A DNA stretch of 64,000 bases from Suicoccus acidiformans (GTDB taxonomy: Bacteria; Bacillota; Bacilli; Lactobacillales; Aerococcaceae): the NCBI RefSeq assembly GCF_003546865.1, contig NZ_CP023434.1, positions 1,240,001-1,304,000 on the forward strand. Reading direction: 5' to 3'. The notes below the pieces were generated by a model. It was not told the origin of the DNA, did not search any database, and worked only from the letters and a program-made list of their open reading frames with translations. The position numbers and the translations under genes were made by a program. This document shows, one piece after another, positions 1 to 6,855 of this stretch (positions within the stretch are counted from its first letter, which is position 1; each line of letters opens with the position of its first letter).

Positions 1-114
1 ACTTAAACACCTACTTTTTTCTAATTTATTTTTCATTTCGCTAAGCTTACTACAGTATAGCATATTTTAAAAGAGAATCTTCTCAAAATATACAAAAAAT
101 CTCCCGATTTGAGC

Positions 115-133
115 CGACCCCCAAAAGTTAGAC
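115..133 (+). repeat. Left terminal inverted repeat of the IS
   Basis: CGACCCCCAAAAGTTAGAC here is the reverse complement of 1846-1864 except at two positions. Just inside it, at 124-150, a second inverted copy of the AAAAGTTAGA core (TCTAACTTTT) makes a short hairpin in front of orfA. Such a hairpin could limit transposase translation from read-through transcripts; that role is inference. Confidence 0.85.
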
Positions 134-162
134 CAAAAAATCTAACTTTTGGGGGTATTTTT

Positions 163-711
163 ATGACCAAGTATAGTTTAGAAACGAAACTTCAAATTGA
201 TACTGACTACGAAGCTGGAAAAGGCGGATTTAGGACTTTAGCGAAAAAATATCAAATCGCTCAGTCAATAGTGAAACGATGGATCCATAATTATCAAGAT
301 TTCGGCTTAGAAGGCCTTCAAGTTAAGTCAACAAGACAGTCTTATCCTTTAGAAACCAAGCTATATGCGATAGAATTGTACTTAACTACAGAGTTAAGCT
401 ATCGCGAAGTCGGTGTCCAATTAGGGATCAATAATCCAAGCTTAATCGCAAATTGGATGCGAGCCTTTAAGGAAGACGGTATTGATGGCTTATCTAGACC
501 AATAGGGAGGCCAACTACCATGTCTAATTCACAGAAAAAGAATCCACAAAATCCCAAAAAGACGCCTTTACCGAGTGATCCAGATGCCTTAAAGGAAATC
601 ATTAAAGAACAAGAAGAACGCATTCAAATGCTAGATATTGAGAATAAATTTTTAAAGGAATTGAGGAGGTTGCGGGAAGCAGACAAGCGGCAACACGACA
701 ACAAGAAGTGA
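163..711 (+). CDS. IS3-family transposase OrfA (helix-turn-helix subunit)
   Basis: 182-aa OrfA of an IS150-like element. It would bind the IS ends and, after frameshifting, supply the N-terminal DNA-binding half of the OrfAB transposase. Two helix-turn-helix segments are visible: about residues 14-50 (GFRTLAKKYQIAQSIVKRWI) and 70-115 (YREVGVQLGINNPSLIANWM). The last 45 residues form a leucine-zipper-like coiled coil (EIIKEQEERIQMLDIENKFL). The ATG at 163 is preferred over the in-frame TTG at 109, because 109 lies outside the terminal repeat. The stop codon overlaps the first possible start of orfB (GTGATG), and a slippery heptamer lies at 651-657. Confidence 0.9.
   Translation: MTKYSLETKLQIDTDYEAGKGGFRTLAKKYQIAQSIVKRWIHNYQDFGLEGLQVKSTRQSYPLETKLYAIELYLTTELSYREVGVQLGINNPSLIANWMRAFKEDGIDGLSRPIGRPTTMSNSQKKNPQNPKKTPLPSDPDALKEIIKEQEERIQMLDIENKFLKELRRLREADKRQHDNKK
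651..657 (+). other. Probable -1 programmed frameshift site (T TTA AAG)
   Basis: The heptamer TTTAAAG is phased as T|TTA|AAG in the orfA frame, the X XXY YYZ form needed for -1 slippage. The -1 frame is open from here through 708 into orfB. IS3 elements are known to make their OrfAB transposase by -1 frameshifting. A GAGGAGG stretch follows at 662-668. Confidence 0.6.
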
Positions 712-1601
712 TGGCCATCCGTAATCTCCATGAGTCTACAGAGTATTCTTTGACGCTGATACTGAAGACTTTAGATTTTCCTAAGGCAACCTATTATTAT
801 CAATTAGAGTGTTTGAATAGACCCAATAAAGACGAAGCATTAAAAGAAGAAATTCTTGATATTCGTCAAGCACATGAAAACTACGGTTATCGCCGTGTTC
901 ATGCGGAGTTACGTCGTCGTGGTTATACCGTCAATAAGAAAAAAGTTCAACGATTGATGAAAGAAATGAATCTACAAGTGACCTCATTTACTCGAAAATC
1001 ACGGAAATACAACTCCTATCAAGGTGATATTGGTGAGAAAGCACCTAACCGCTTAAATCGTAGATTTACAAGTTCTATTCCACACCAAAAAATTGTGACG
1101 GATACAACGGAGTTCCATTATTATGAAGCTGATGATTCAGGACAGTATCAATTGAAAAAGTTGTATTTAGATCCCTTTATTGACTTGTTTAATCTGGAAG
1201 TCATTAGCTATAAAATCTCAAAACAACCTAATAAGGAAAGTATGATGGAAGCCTTCGAAGAAGCCGTTGAAGCTACAAAAGATTGCCAATTTAGACGAAC
1301 CTTTCATTCGGACCAAGGCTGGGCTTATCAAATGAACGACTATCAACAATTATTGAAAGATCATCAGATTTTCCAGAGTATGTCCCGAAAGGGAAATTGT
1401 TTAGATAATGCGCCGATGGAGAACTTCTTCGGCATCATGAAACAAGAAATGTTTTATGGGAAAGTTTATCGTAGCCGTAGGGAACTGGAACAAGCTATCC
1501 ACGACTATATTCGTTACTACAATGACGATAGGATTAAAGAGAAATTAGGCTATTTAAGTCCTGTTGAATACAGACAACAACAATTACTTTTAAGTGCCTA
1601 A
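708..1601 (+). CDS. IS3-family transposase OrfB (DDE integrase-type catalytic subunit)
   Basis: 297-aa catalytic half of the transposase, with an HTH_21-type region near residues 45-95 (HENYGYRRVHAELRRRGY) followed by a retroviral-integrase-like rve domain. The DDE triad is visible: D in IVTDTTEF, D in FHSDQGW, and E in NAPMENFFG. The C-terminal YYNDDRIKEKLGYLSPVEYR signature is typical of the IS150 group. The first start in frame is GTG 708, but the frame is open upstream. The functional protein is therefore probably an OrfA-OrfB fusion made at the slippery site near 651. No truncation is seen. Confidence 0.93.
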   Translation: MMAIRNLHESTEYSLTLILKTLDFPKATYYYQLECLNRPNKDEALKEEILDIRQAHENYGYRRVHAELRRRGYTVNKKKVQRLMKEMNLQVTSFTRKSRKYNSYQGDIGEKAPNRLNRRFTSSIPHQKIVTDTTEFHYYEADDSGQYQLKKLYLDPFIDLFNLEVISYKISKQPNKESMMEAFEEAVEATKDCQFRRTFHSDQGWAYQMNDYQQLLKDHQIFQSMSRKGNCLDNAPMENFFGIMKQEMFYGKVYRSRRELEQAIHDYIRYYNDDRIKEKLGYLSPVEYRQQQLLLSA

Positions 1602-1616
1602 ACATGTCGCAAATCA

Positions 1617-1715
1617 CCTAACCTCAATGGTTTCACAAACCATCCAGACTTATCAAGAGCCGCTTCGCTCTTCCTCTTGACAAGCTTGGATGTCTGATGA
1701 GATGTTTTGGTTAGG
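1617..1715 (+). other. Structured non-coding tail of the IS (nested inverted repeats)
   Basis: CCTAACC at 1617-1623 is complementary to GGTTAGG at 1709-1715. Inside it are a small hairpin ATGGTTT/AAACCAT (about 1627-1643) and a longer imperfect stem (CATCCAGACTTATCAAGAG against CTCTTGACAAGCTTGGATG). Together they could fold as a multi-branched RNA or cruciform between orfB and the right end. The function is unknown. Confidence 0.5.
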
Positions 1716-1801
1716 TCAATTAGCAGCTTCTCTGTTCTTGCGAAATCGGTCACCTTGAAGCAACTTAAGTTTTATATCTTTATTGAATCTTTCAGAAACA
1801 C

Positions 1802-1834
1802 AAAAAAGAGCTACCCATTATTGGGGTAACTCTT
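1802..1834 (-). terminator. Rho-independent terminator inside the IS right end, facing inwards
   Basis: On the minus strand AAGAG-TTACCCC is followed by a short loop, GGGTAGCTCTT and a T-tract (A-run 1802-1807 on the plus strand). It is placed to stop transcripts entering the IS from the EIIB gene, so it protects the transposase genes from antisense RNA and may replace the host terminator the IS split. Confidence 0.75.
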
Positions 1835-1845
1835 CATAAAATCTA

Positions 1846-1864
1846 GTCTAACTTTTTGGGGTCA
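1846..1864 (+). repeat. Right terminal inverted repeat of the IS
   Basis: GTCTAACTTTTTGGGGTCA pairs with the left terminal repeat at 115-133 (17 of 19 positions). It marks the right end of the element; sequence after 1864 belongs to the target. Confidence 0.85.
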
Positions 1865-1874
1865 CTATAATTTA

Positions 1875-1885
1875 GGGAGATTTTT
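1875..1885 (-). terminator. Half of the EIIB terminator, split by the IS (other half 95-105)
   Basis: GGGAGATTTTT here and AAAAATCTCCC at 95-105 are perfect 11-bp complements flanking the IS. This arm lies two bases after the EIIB stop codon. On the minus strand the distal arm would end in a T-rich run (complement of 94-99). Without the IS the two arms would form a typical terminator hairpin. Confidence 0.65.
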
Positions 1886-1886
1886 A

Positions 1887-2357
1887 TTAGAATTCTATAT
1901 TTTCAACCGGGTCTTCCGGCAATTCACGCATTTCAATTTGTAAGCCTTCTTCTTGCCAGGCTTTTAAACCTGCCAGCTCTTCGTCGGTCACATAAATAGC
2001 AGAAGCAATTTTCTTGCGCCCTTTTGCATCTAGCGCACTGCTGAGTACCAGTCGCTCTATGTCTACCCCAGCTTCTAATAAGGTGAGGATATCTGCAACT
2101 GTCTCAACAATTAAAATTGCATTTTTACTTGGGTCTAGTTTAGGTAAGTTTTTGCTCGCTTTGTCAATCGATTTATAACGAACCACAATGTCATCATGAA
2201 TGGACATTTCCATCAGGCCTTGCAAGGTCTTATCTTTGACTAAGTGATCATTGGCTATTAATACTAATTGTGAGTCTACATACTCACACCAACTCTCGGT
2301 TATTTGCCCATGGACAAAGCGGTGATCTACGATGGCTAATTTGACAGCCTGAGACAT
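1887..2357 (-). CDS. PTS system mannose/sorbose-family EIIB component
   Basis: 156-aa cytoplasmic EIIB of the mannose/sorbose PTS class. It takes phosphate from EIIA and passes it to the sugar during transport. The family phospho-acceptor motif is seen as DHRFVHGQI, with the likely phospho-histidine at H16 (DxRxxHGQ). The length is normal for a stand-alone EIIB. There is no EIIA, EIIC or EIID beside it, so it is an orphan here: partners may be encoded elsewhere, or it may be regulatory. It is divergent from an AraC-type regulator, and an IS lies immediately downstream. The RBS is AAAGGAG, seven bases before the ATG. Confidence 0.9.
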   Translation of the reverse strand: MSQAVKLAIVDHRFVHGQITESWCEYVDSQLVLIANDHLVKDKTLQGLMEMSIHDDIVVRYKSIDKASKNLPKLDPSKNAILIVETVADILTLLEAGVDIERLVLSSALDAKGRKKIASAIYVTDEELAGLKAWQEEGLQIEMRELPEDPVENIEF

Positions 2358-2403
2358 TATCTATTCTCCTTTAACTTTTAATCTCTAACACTGAAACGAT
2401 TGT

Positions 2404-2432
2404 ATTCTACGATAATTAGTCATAATGAGCAA
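2404..2432 (-). promoter_or_regulatory. Putative promoter of the EIIB gene
   Basis: On the minus strand TTGCTC (2427-2432), a 17-base spacer and TAGAAT (2404-2409) lie about 50 bp upstream of the EIIB start. Match to sigma-A consensus is moderate. Confidence 0.45.
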
Positions 2433-2644
2433 GTATGGAATTGCTTCTCATTTAAGGATACCATTTATGCTAAATGCACAGAATTTATCTGAATGTTTAG
2501 TAATAAGTATAAGTATCATTTGAGGTTATAAGATGACTTATACAAATTAAAAGAAATACCCTAAGCTGTTATTGATTGTGGAGCTTTTATTGCTGCGTTT
2601 TATCGTAAAATAGATAAAAACTAGCCTAATAATTCCATTTAGGT

Positions 2645-2650
2645 TATAAT
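2645..2650 (+). promoter_or_regulatory. Putative -10 box of the AraC-type regulator gene
   Basis: A perfect TATAAT lies 28 bp before the TTG start. No good -35 is seen at the usual distance, which would suit a weak or activated promoter. Confidence 0.45.
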
Positions 2651-2678
2651 AAACACAAATGAAAGAGAGGTGATATAT

Positions 2679-3857
2679 TTGCGACACGAAATCCAAGAAA
2701 CTACGACAAAATTAGTGCGGCCGACTGAATTATCGACGATTGATTTGTCTCAATTAACGAAACAAGCGATAAAGCTTAATAAGCAAAGCAGTGAGACGGT
2801 TTTCTATTTTGAGGAACCTGTTTATATCATCCCGCAAAGTGGCTTGGCCCAATTACTGTTTACGAAAGAATTGAATGAAGCAACCGTTTATGAAACTCAG
2901 TTACTTGAAACGGTGGTCTTTATTCAGGAGAAGGTATATTTCAACGCCTTAGCCTTGACGGCTGAAAGTCAGTTGACCCTTCTCCATCATAATAGCGCTA
3001 AGCCTCAACTGTTAAAAGCGAAAGTTCCATTAATAGCGAAGCATTTGCCCCAACATTCCAAACTGGAGACGATTTATGCGATTGAAAATCAAATCAAATC
3101 AAGTCAGACACAGTTTGAAGAACGTATTAGTCATTATTATAAATTAGTTATTGTTAGCCAAGGGCAATTAAACCATCATATTAATGGGCGGCATTATATT
3201 ACGCAGAAAAATGACGCTATTTTATACCGACCCGGTGAAGTATATCAAGTGGAAACATCTGAGCAGAATATAACTCAATATTTATCCATTTTATTTCAAG
3301 CAAGTAATCTACCTGAGCATCTCTATGAACAAGTTCATCATCTCAGTCAAGAAGCCTTGCGTTTAGTGGACGATATTCATTTGCGCGCTAACTTGCAAGC
3401 TAATGATCGACCTTACCTGAATGATATGGTATATGCGAATGTCTATCATTTGCTGCTCTTACTCAGTGAACAAGGCAGTTCATCGGAGGATTCTGATAGT
3501 TCTATGGCTATGCGGGAAAACTATGAACGTGAACTATTTCAGGCGATGGCCACCTATATTGAGAATCATGTTGAAGAGAAGAACGAAGTGCAAGATTTGG
3601 TAGAAGAATTTGATATTTCTCGCTCTACTGTGCAAAGTCTTTTCAAGAAATATAGTCAACTTACGCCTAAGCAGTATATAAATCAAGTACGCCTGCAGCG
3701 TAGCAAGGACTTAATCCATGAATCAAGTCTAACCCTATCTGAGATTGCGCACGATTTAGGCTATGGCTCCATCCAATATTTCTCCAGAGCCTTCACAAAG
3801 GAGTTTGGCCTAACCCCCTCGGCTTATGCTAAGCGTATCCGCCAAGTTCAGCAGTAA
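2679..3857 (+). CDS. AraC-family transcriptional regulator
   Basis: 392-aa regulator with an AraC/XylS DNA-binding domain in its last 105 residues. Two helix-turn-helix units are visible (VQDLVEEFDISRSTVQSLFK and LSEIAHDLGYGSIQYFSRAF), ending in the family signature FGLTPSAYAKR. The middle (KLVIVSQGQLNHHINGRHY...DAILYRPGEVY) looks like a cupin-type sugar-sensing domain. I chose TTG 2679 because AGAGAGGTGA lies just upstream; an in-frame GTG at 2670 sits inside that RBS. It is divergent from an orphan EIIB gene, so carbohydrate control is likely, but the ligand is not known. Confidence 0.85.
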   Translation: MRHEIQETTTKLVRPTELSTIDLSQLTKQAIKLNKQSSETVFYFEEPVYIIPQSGLAQLLFTKELNEATVYETQLLETVVFIQEKVYFNALALTAESQLTLLHHNSAKPQLLKAKVPLIAKHLPQHSKLETIYAIENQIKSSQTQFEERISHYYKLVIVSQGQLNHHINGRHYITQKNDAILYRPGEVYQVETSEQNITQYLSILFQASNLPEHLYEQVHHLSQEALRLVDDIHLRANLQANDRPYLNDMVYANVYHLLLLLSEQGSSSEDSDSSMAMRENYERELFQAMATYIENHVEEKNEVQDLVEEFDISRSTVQSLFKKYSQLTPKQYINQVRLQRSKDLIHESSLTLSEIAHDLGYGSIQYFSRAFTKEFGLTPSAYAKRIRQVQQ

Positions 3858-3880
3858 TTTAAAAATTATCTTAGGCAAAA

Positions 3881-3908
3881 ACGGTTGAAGTAACTCAACC
3901 GTTTTTTT
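3881..3908 (+). terminator. Rho-independent terminator after the AraC-type gene
   Basis: ACGGTTGA...TCAACCGT stem followed by seven T. It separates the regulator from the convergent transporter operon; the A-run on its left flank could let it work in both directions. Confidence 0.9.
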
Positions 3909-3913
3909 GGATG

Positions 3914-4705
3914 TTATAAAATAGCTTCTTCTGCTAAGACAAGATCTTCCAAGCGGGCATATAAATCAGCTGTCGTGAGTGATTTTATTGCTTGGCTGTC
4001 GTAATGGTCGACAATTTGCCCATGATGCATCACAATAATGCGATCGCTGAAGTTAAGGGCGTCTTGATGATGGTGGGTGATCATGAGTGTGGTTAAATCT
4101 TGCTCTTTAATCATAGTATGAGTCATTTCCATCACTTGGCGGGCAATCCGAGGGTCTAAAGCTGCTGTATGCTCGTCGAGCAGTAATAGTTTCGGTTGCT
4201 TAATGGTTGCCATAATGAGGGAAATAATTTGGCGTTGACCACCGGATAAGCTCCCGATGGGAACATCCATCCGATGCTCTAAATCCAAGCGGAAACTTGC
4301 GAGATACTCGCGAATATTATGATAGCGTTCCTGAGTTAGGGAAATGCCTAAACCACGACTTGCGCCCCGCTTTTGGGCAAGGGTTAAATTCTCAAAGACA
4401 GTCATCCGCGGAGCGGTTCCCATTGTAGGGTCTTGAAAGACGCGCCCAATATGCGCTGCTCGTTCAACTTGTGATAAGCCGTCCACTTGCTTGCCGTCTA
4501 AATAAATCGCACCAGAATCAATCGGATACTGTCCCGTGAGGCAATTGAATAAAGTTGATTTTCCTGCCCCATTGGTTCCTATAACCGCGATTACTTCTCC
4601 GGCTTGGATATCTAAACTCAGATTCTTCAAGCCGTGAATGGGGTCGCCGCTTCGACTCGGGAATTGTTTGTTAATCTGTTGAATGCTGACTTGTGTTTGT
4701 GGCAT
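3914..4705 (-). CDS. ABC transporter ATPase, TrpXYZ type
   Basis: 263-aa nucleotide-binding subunit that powers import by the adjoining permease and binding protein. Walker A GTNGAGKST near residue 43, ABC signature LSGGQRQI near 153, Walker B LLLLDEHTAALDP near 173, and the H-loop ITHHH near 210. The DEHTAALDP form is typical of the COG1101 group found with TrpX-type binding proteins. It is the last gene of a three-gene operon, starting one base after the permease stop. A Trp-codon leader peptide upstream of the operon supports tryptophan (or a related compound) as the substrate. Confidence 0.88.
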   Translation of the reverse strand: MPQTQVSIQQINKQFPSRSGDPIHGLKNLSLDIQAGEVIAVIGTNGAGKSTLFNCLTGQYPIDSGAIYLDGKQVDGLSQVERAAHIGRVFQDPTMGTAPRMTVFENLTLAQKRGASRGLGISLTQERYHNIREYLASFRLDLEHRMDVPIGSLSGGQRQIISLIMATIKQPKLLLLDEHTAALDPRIARQVMEMTHTMIKEQDLTTLMITHHHQDALNFSDRIIVMHHGQIVDHYDSQAIKSLTTADLYARLEDLVLAEEAIL

Positions 4706-4706
4706 C

Positions 4707-5585
4707 TTAAATCCCCTTTCTCTGACGTAAGCGACGTTGAATGGAAGGCACGGCTAAGAAGATTGCGAGCACGGTTGCGGAAATAAGACGGAAGTCATTT
4801 GGATTAAAGCCGAGTCTTAGGACAAAGACCAGGATTAAGCGGTAAATAATCGCCCCAACAATTACCGTGCCTAAACGTTGGGATAGGCGCAATTCTCTAC
4901 GGAACAACACTTCCCCAATGACAATCGCACTCATGGCAATTACTACGGTTCCAGAACCCATGGAAATATCTGAGAAGCCATTGGATTGAGCCACTAAAGC
5001 CCCACTGAGTGCAATAAGTCCATTGGCTAACATCAGGGCAAGTCTTTTGGTTTGATTGACTTTAATGCCTAAGGAAAGCGCCATTATTTCATTATCTCCG
5101 GTAGCAATTAAGGCTTGGCCTAAGTCCGTTCGGAAGAAATAGCCTAGTAAAGCAACCAGAATCACAACAAAGACCAAACCCAGCACTAATTTTTGCGTTG
5201 TCCCATTAGCAATCCATTGACTAATCGTATCATAAATCGTTTCAAAACCCCGCAAGCTTAAATTAGGCTTCTCCATAATGCGCAAATTAATCGAGTACAT
5301 ACCCGTTAAGGTGATAATACTACTTAATAAGCCTGGAATTTCAAAAAAGGTCGTCAACGCTCCGGTAATCCACCCAGCAAAGATTCCGGCCAAAATCGCC
5401 AGCAAGGTGGCTAAGACGGGATGCAAGCCCTGGGTGATCAAAAAGACTCCCAAAGCTGCCCCTGCCGTGAAGGAAGCTTCACTCGTCAAATCAGCGAAAT
5501 TTAAGATACGAAAACTAATATAAAGGCCTAGCCCCATGATGCCCCATAAGACACCTTCTGCTACTGCGCTGTAATATACTTCCAT
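4707..5585 (-). CDS. ABC transporter permease, TrpXYZ type
   Basis: 292-aa integral membrane permease with about eight to nine hydrophobic segments, of the branched-chain-type permease superfamily (COG4120). Recognisable features are YYSAVAEGVLWGIMGLGLYIS at the start and the EASFTAGAALG and TDLGQALIATGDN segments usual for this group. It lies between the binding protein (29-bp gap) and the ATPase (1-bp gap), which indicates one transcript. The C-terminus is basic (QRRLRQRKG), consistent with a cytoplasmic end. Expression is probably set by the attenuator upstream of the first gene. Confidence 0.88.
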   Translation of the reverse strand: MEVYYSAVAEGVLWGIMGLGLYISFRILNFADLTSEASFTAGAALGVFLITQGLHPVLATLLAILAGIFAGWITGALTTFFEIPGLLSSIITLTGMYSINLRIMEKPNLSLRGFETIYDTISQWIANGTTQKLVLGLVFVVILVALLGYFFRTDLGQALIATGDNEIMALSLGIKVNQTKRLALMLANGLIALSGALVAQSNGFSDISMGSGTVVIAMSAIVIGEVLFRRELRLSQRLGTVIVGAIIYRLILVFVLRLGFNPNDFRLISATVLAIFLAVPSIQRRLRQRKGI

Positions 5586-5614
5586 AAAACTTACCCATCC
5601 TCAAATCTATGAAT

Positions 5615-6592
5615 TTATTTCGCCAAATCAGTCGCTTCCCCTAATACATCTTCTGGAAGCGTCAAACCTAAACGTTCTGCTGTTTCAGAGTTGACGACAG
5701 TCGTTAAATCGGATACATATTCCACAGCTGTCTCGCTAATATTAGCGCCGTCGAGTAATTTTTGTAAGAAATCAGCTGCTTGTATGCCGATTTGCTTCTG
5801 ACTCATGGCAACACCTGCTAAAGCGCCTTGTTCCACCATCACTTCAACACCCGTGTATACTGGTATACCTGCTGCATCACTAACATCTACTAAGGTTTCA
5901 AAGGCACTAGCAATCGTGTTATCAGATCCAACGTAGATAGCATCAACTTCATTAACTAAGCTTTGTGCAACCATTTGCATGTCCATGGCCGAGTCAATTC
6001 CTTCTAGGACGGTCTCAAAGCCAAGTGCTTCAGCAGCCGCTGCTGCATCTTCCATTTCTGTCAACGAGTTATCTTCACTCGTTGTATATAGTAAGCCAAT
6101 TTTCTTCACATCAGGGGTAATGGCTTGAACGAGTTCGAATTGTACATCGAGTGGCACATAGTCGCTGATACCTGAGATATTTCCACCGGGTTGATCGAGG
6201 GAATCCACTAAATTAACTGAAAGCGGATCGGTTACACCAGTTAGAATAATTGGAATATCGCTCGTTTCATTCTGCACGGCTTGGGCTACCGGTGTGGTAA
6301 TAGCAAAGATGTAATCAGGATTATTGGAGACAACTTGCTGGGAAATCGTGCTTAAAAGATTCATATCCCCTTCAGCATTCTGGTAGTCAAGGGTCATGTT
6401 CTCCCCTTCGATATAGCCATTCGCCTCAAGCCCTTCGATCACACCTTCGCGGATTAAATCTAGGGACGGGTGTGATACCAGCTGGATAATGGCTACGTTT
6501 AAATCTGTTTCTTCACTGGCATTGGCAACCGGAGCAGCGAAACTTGTGAAGGCTAAAACTAAGGCGAGTACGTATTGGATAATTTTCTTCAT
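5615..6592 (-). CDS. trpX: ABC transporter substrate-binding protein, TrpX type
   Basis: 325-aa extracellular binding protein of the ABC_sub_bind family (COG2984), with typical segments VAIIQLVSHPSLDLIREG, IILTGVTDPLSVNLV and AIYVGSDNTIASAFE. I start at ATG 6592 (MKKIIQYVLAL), which has AGAGGA upstream; earlier in-frame codons lie in the attenuator. The N-terminus is a signal peptide, but its cleavage region (FAAPVANA|SE) has no lipobox cysteine. That is unusual for a Gram-positive binding protein, which normally needs a lipid anchor. It is the first gene of the operon. The symbol rests on family and on the Trp leader. Confidence 0.85.
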   Translation of the reverse strand: MKKIIQYVLALVLAFTSFAAPVANASEETDLNVAIIQLVSHPSLDLIREGVIEGLEANGYIEGENMTLDYQNAEGDMNLLSTISQQVVSNNPDYIFAITTPVAQAVQNETSDIPIILTGVTDPLSVNLVDSLDQPGGNISGISDYVPLDVQFELVQAITPDVKKIGLLYTTSEDNSLTEMEDAAAAAEALGFETVLEGIDSAMDMQMVAQSLVNEVDAIYVGSDNTIASAFETLVDVSDAAGIPVYTGVEVMVEQGALAGVAMSQKQIGIQAADFLQKLLDGANISETAVEYVSDLTTVVNSETAERLGLTLPEDVLGEATDLAK

Positions 6593-6614
6593 GATGATTC
6601 CTCTTTCTTTAAAC

Positions 6615-6645
6615 TCAAAAAAACTAGCACACACTATGTGCTAGT
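6615..6645 (-). terminator. Attenuator terminator before trpX
   Basis: On the minus strand ACTAGCACA (6637-6645) pairs perfectly with TGTGCTAGT (6623-6631) across a 5-nt loop, followed by a run of seven T. It ends about 25 bp before the trpX start, so it must be bypassed for transporter expression. Confidence 0.92.
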
Positions 6646-6769
6646 TTTCCATAATACCACATAGTATGTTCTTAGACATCTACGTGGTAAACAATGTGCT
6701 GGCCACATAGATACAATCCCAGTGTACACTGAATTGGTTGTATCCATGGACATGCGCCAAGTTTACAAC
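6646..6769 (-). promoter_or_regulatory. Chain of alternative hairpins in the trp-transporter leader
   Basis: Minus-strand segments pair in mutually exclusive ways. Seg 1 GGTTGTA (6770-6764) pairs with seg 2 TACAACC (6742-6736). Seg 2 CATGGATACAA (6748-6738) pairs with seg 3 TTGTATCTATG (6716-6706). Seg 3 CTATGTGG (6710-6703) pairs with seg 4 CCACGTAG (6687-6680). Seg 4 TACCACGTAG (6689-6680) pairs with seg 5 CTATGTGGTA (6664-6655). Seg 5 ACTATGTG (6665-6658) pairs with CACATAGT (6640-6633), which is part of the terminator. Pairings 1-2, 3-4 and 5-terminator give antitermination; 2-3 and 4-5 allow the terminator. No T-box motif is present. Confidence 0.75.
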
Positions 6770-6823
6770 CTATCTATGCCAGTTTTGCCAGCGATATTCA
6801 ATTGCAAAAACTTGTTTATGCAT
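6770..6823 (-). CDS. Tryptophan-rich leader peptide (17 aa)
   Basis: A short ORF encodes MHKQVFAIEYRWQNWHR, with Trp codons at positions 12 and 15. It has a strong RBS (AGAGAGGAG) eight bases before its ATG and starts about 25 nt after the predicted transcription start. Its stop codon overlaps segment 1 of the downstream hairpin chain. This is the layout of a classical ribosome-stalling attenuator. A ribosome stalled at the first Trp codon would leave segment 1 free, while one reaching the stop would cover it. The peptide itself probably has no other role. Confidence 0.82.
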   Translation of the reverse strand: MHKQVFAIEYRWQNWHR

Positions 6824-6855
6824 GTCAGTGGCTCCTCTCTCTTTTTGATATATTT

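Larger units (their letters stand above)
115..1864 (+). mobile_element. IS3-family insertion sequence, IS150-like, apparently complete
   Basis: A 1.75 kb element bounded by 19-bp imperfect inverted repeats (115-133 and 1846-1864; 17 of 19 positions match) that carries two overlapping ORFs in the OrfA/OrfB arrangement of the IS3 family. The right end finishes in ...GGGGTCA, as expected for IS3-type TG...CA ends; the left end has CG instead of TG. Both ORFs are intact, so the element could be active. I see no convincing target-site duplication. The insertion lies between two halves of a terminator-like hairpin (95-105 and 1875-1885). Confidence 0.9.
2358..2678. other. Divergent intergenic region between EIIB and the AraC regulator
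   Basis: About 320 bp, AT-rich, without an ORF I would support. It holds a minus-strand promoter near the EIIB gene (2404-2432) and a plus-strand -10 element near the regulator gene (2645-2650). The AraC-type regulator may bind here to control one or both genes. No clear operator repeat was recognised. Confidence 0.5.

Noticed and set aside
109-162. Longer OrfA from TTG 109
   Set aside because: It would start outside the IS terminal repeat and has no RBS.
112-1867. Target-site duplication of the IS
   Set aside because: The bases just outside the inverted repeats (AGC on the left, CTA on the right) do not match; other end assignments do not help.
6650-6850. T-box riboswitch before trpX
   Set aside because: The conserved T-box TGGNACCGCG-type sequence and Stem I features are absent; a leader ORF with Trp codons explains the layout better.
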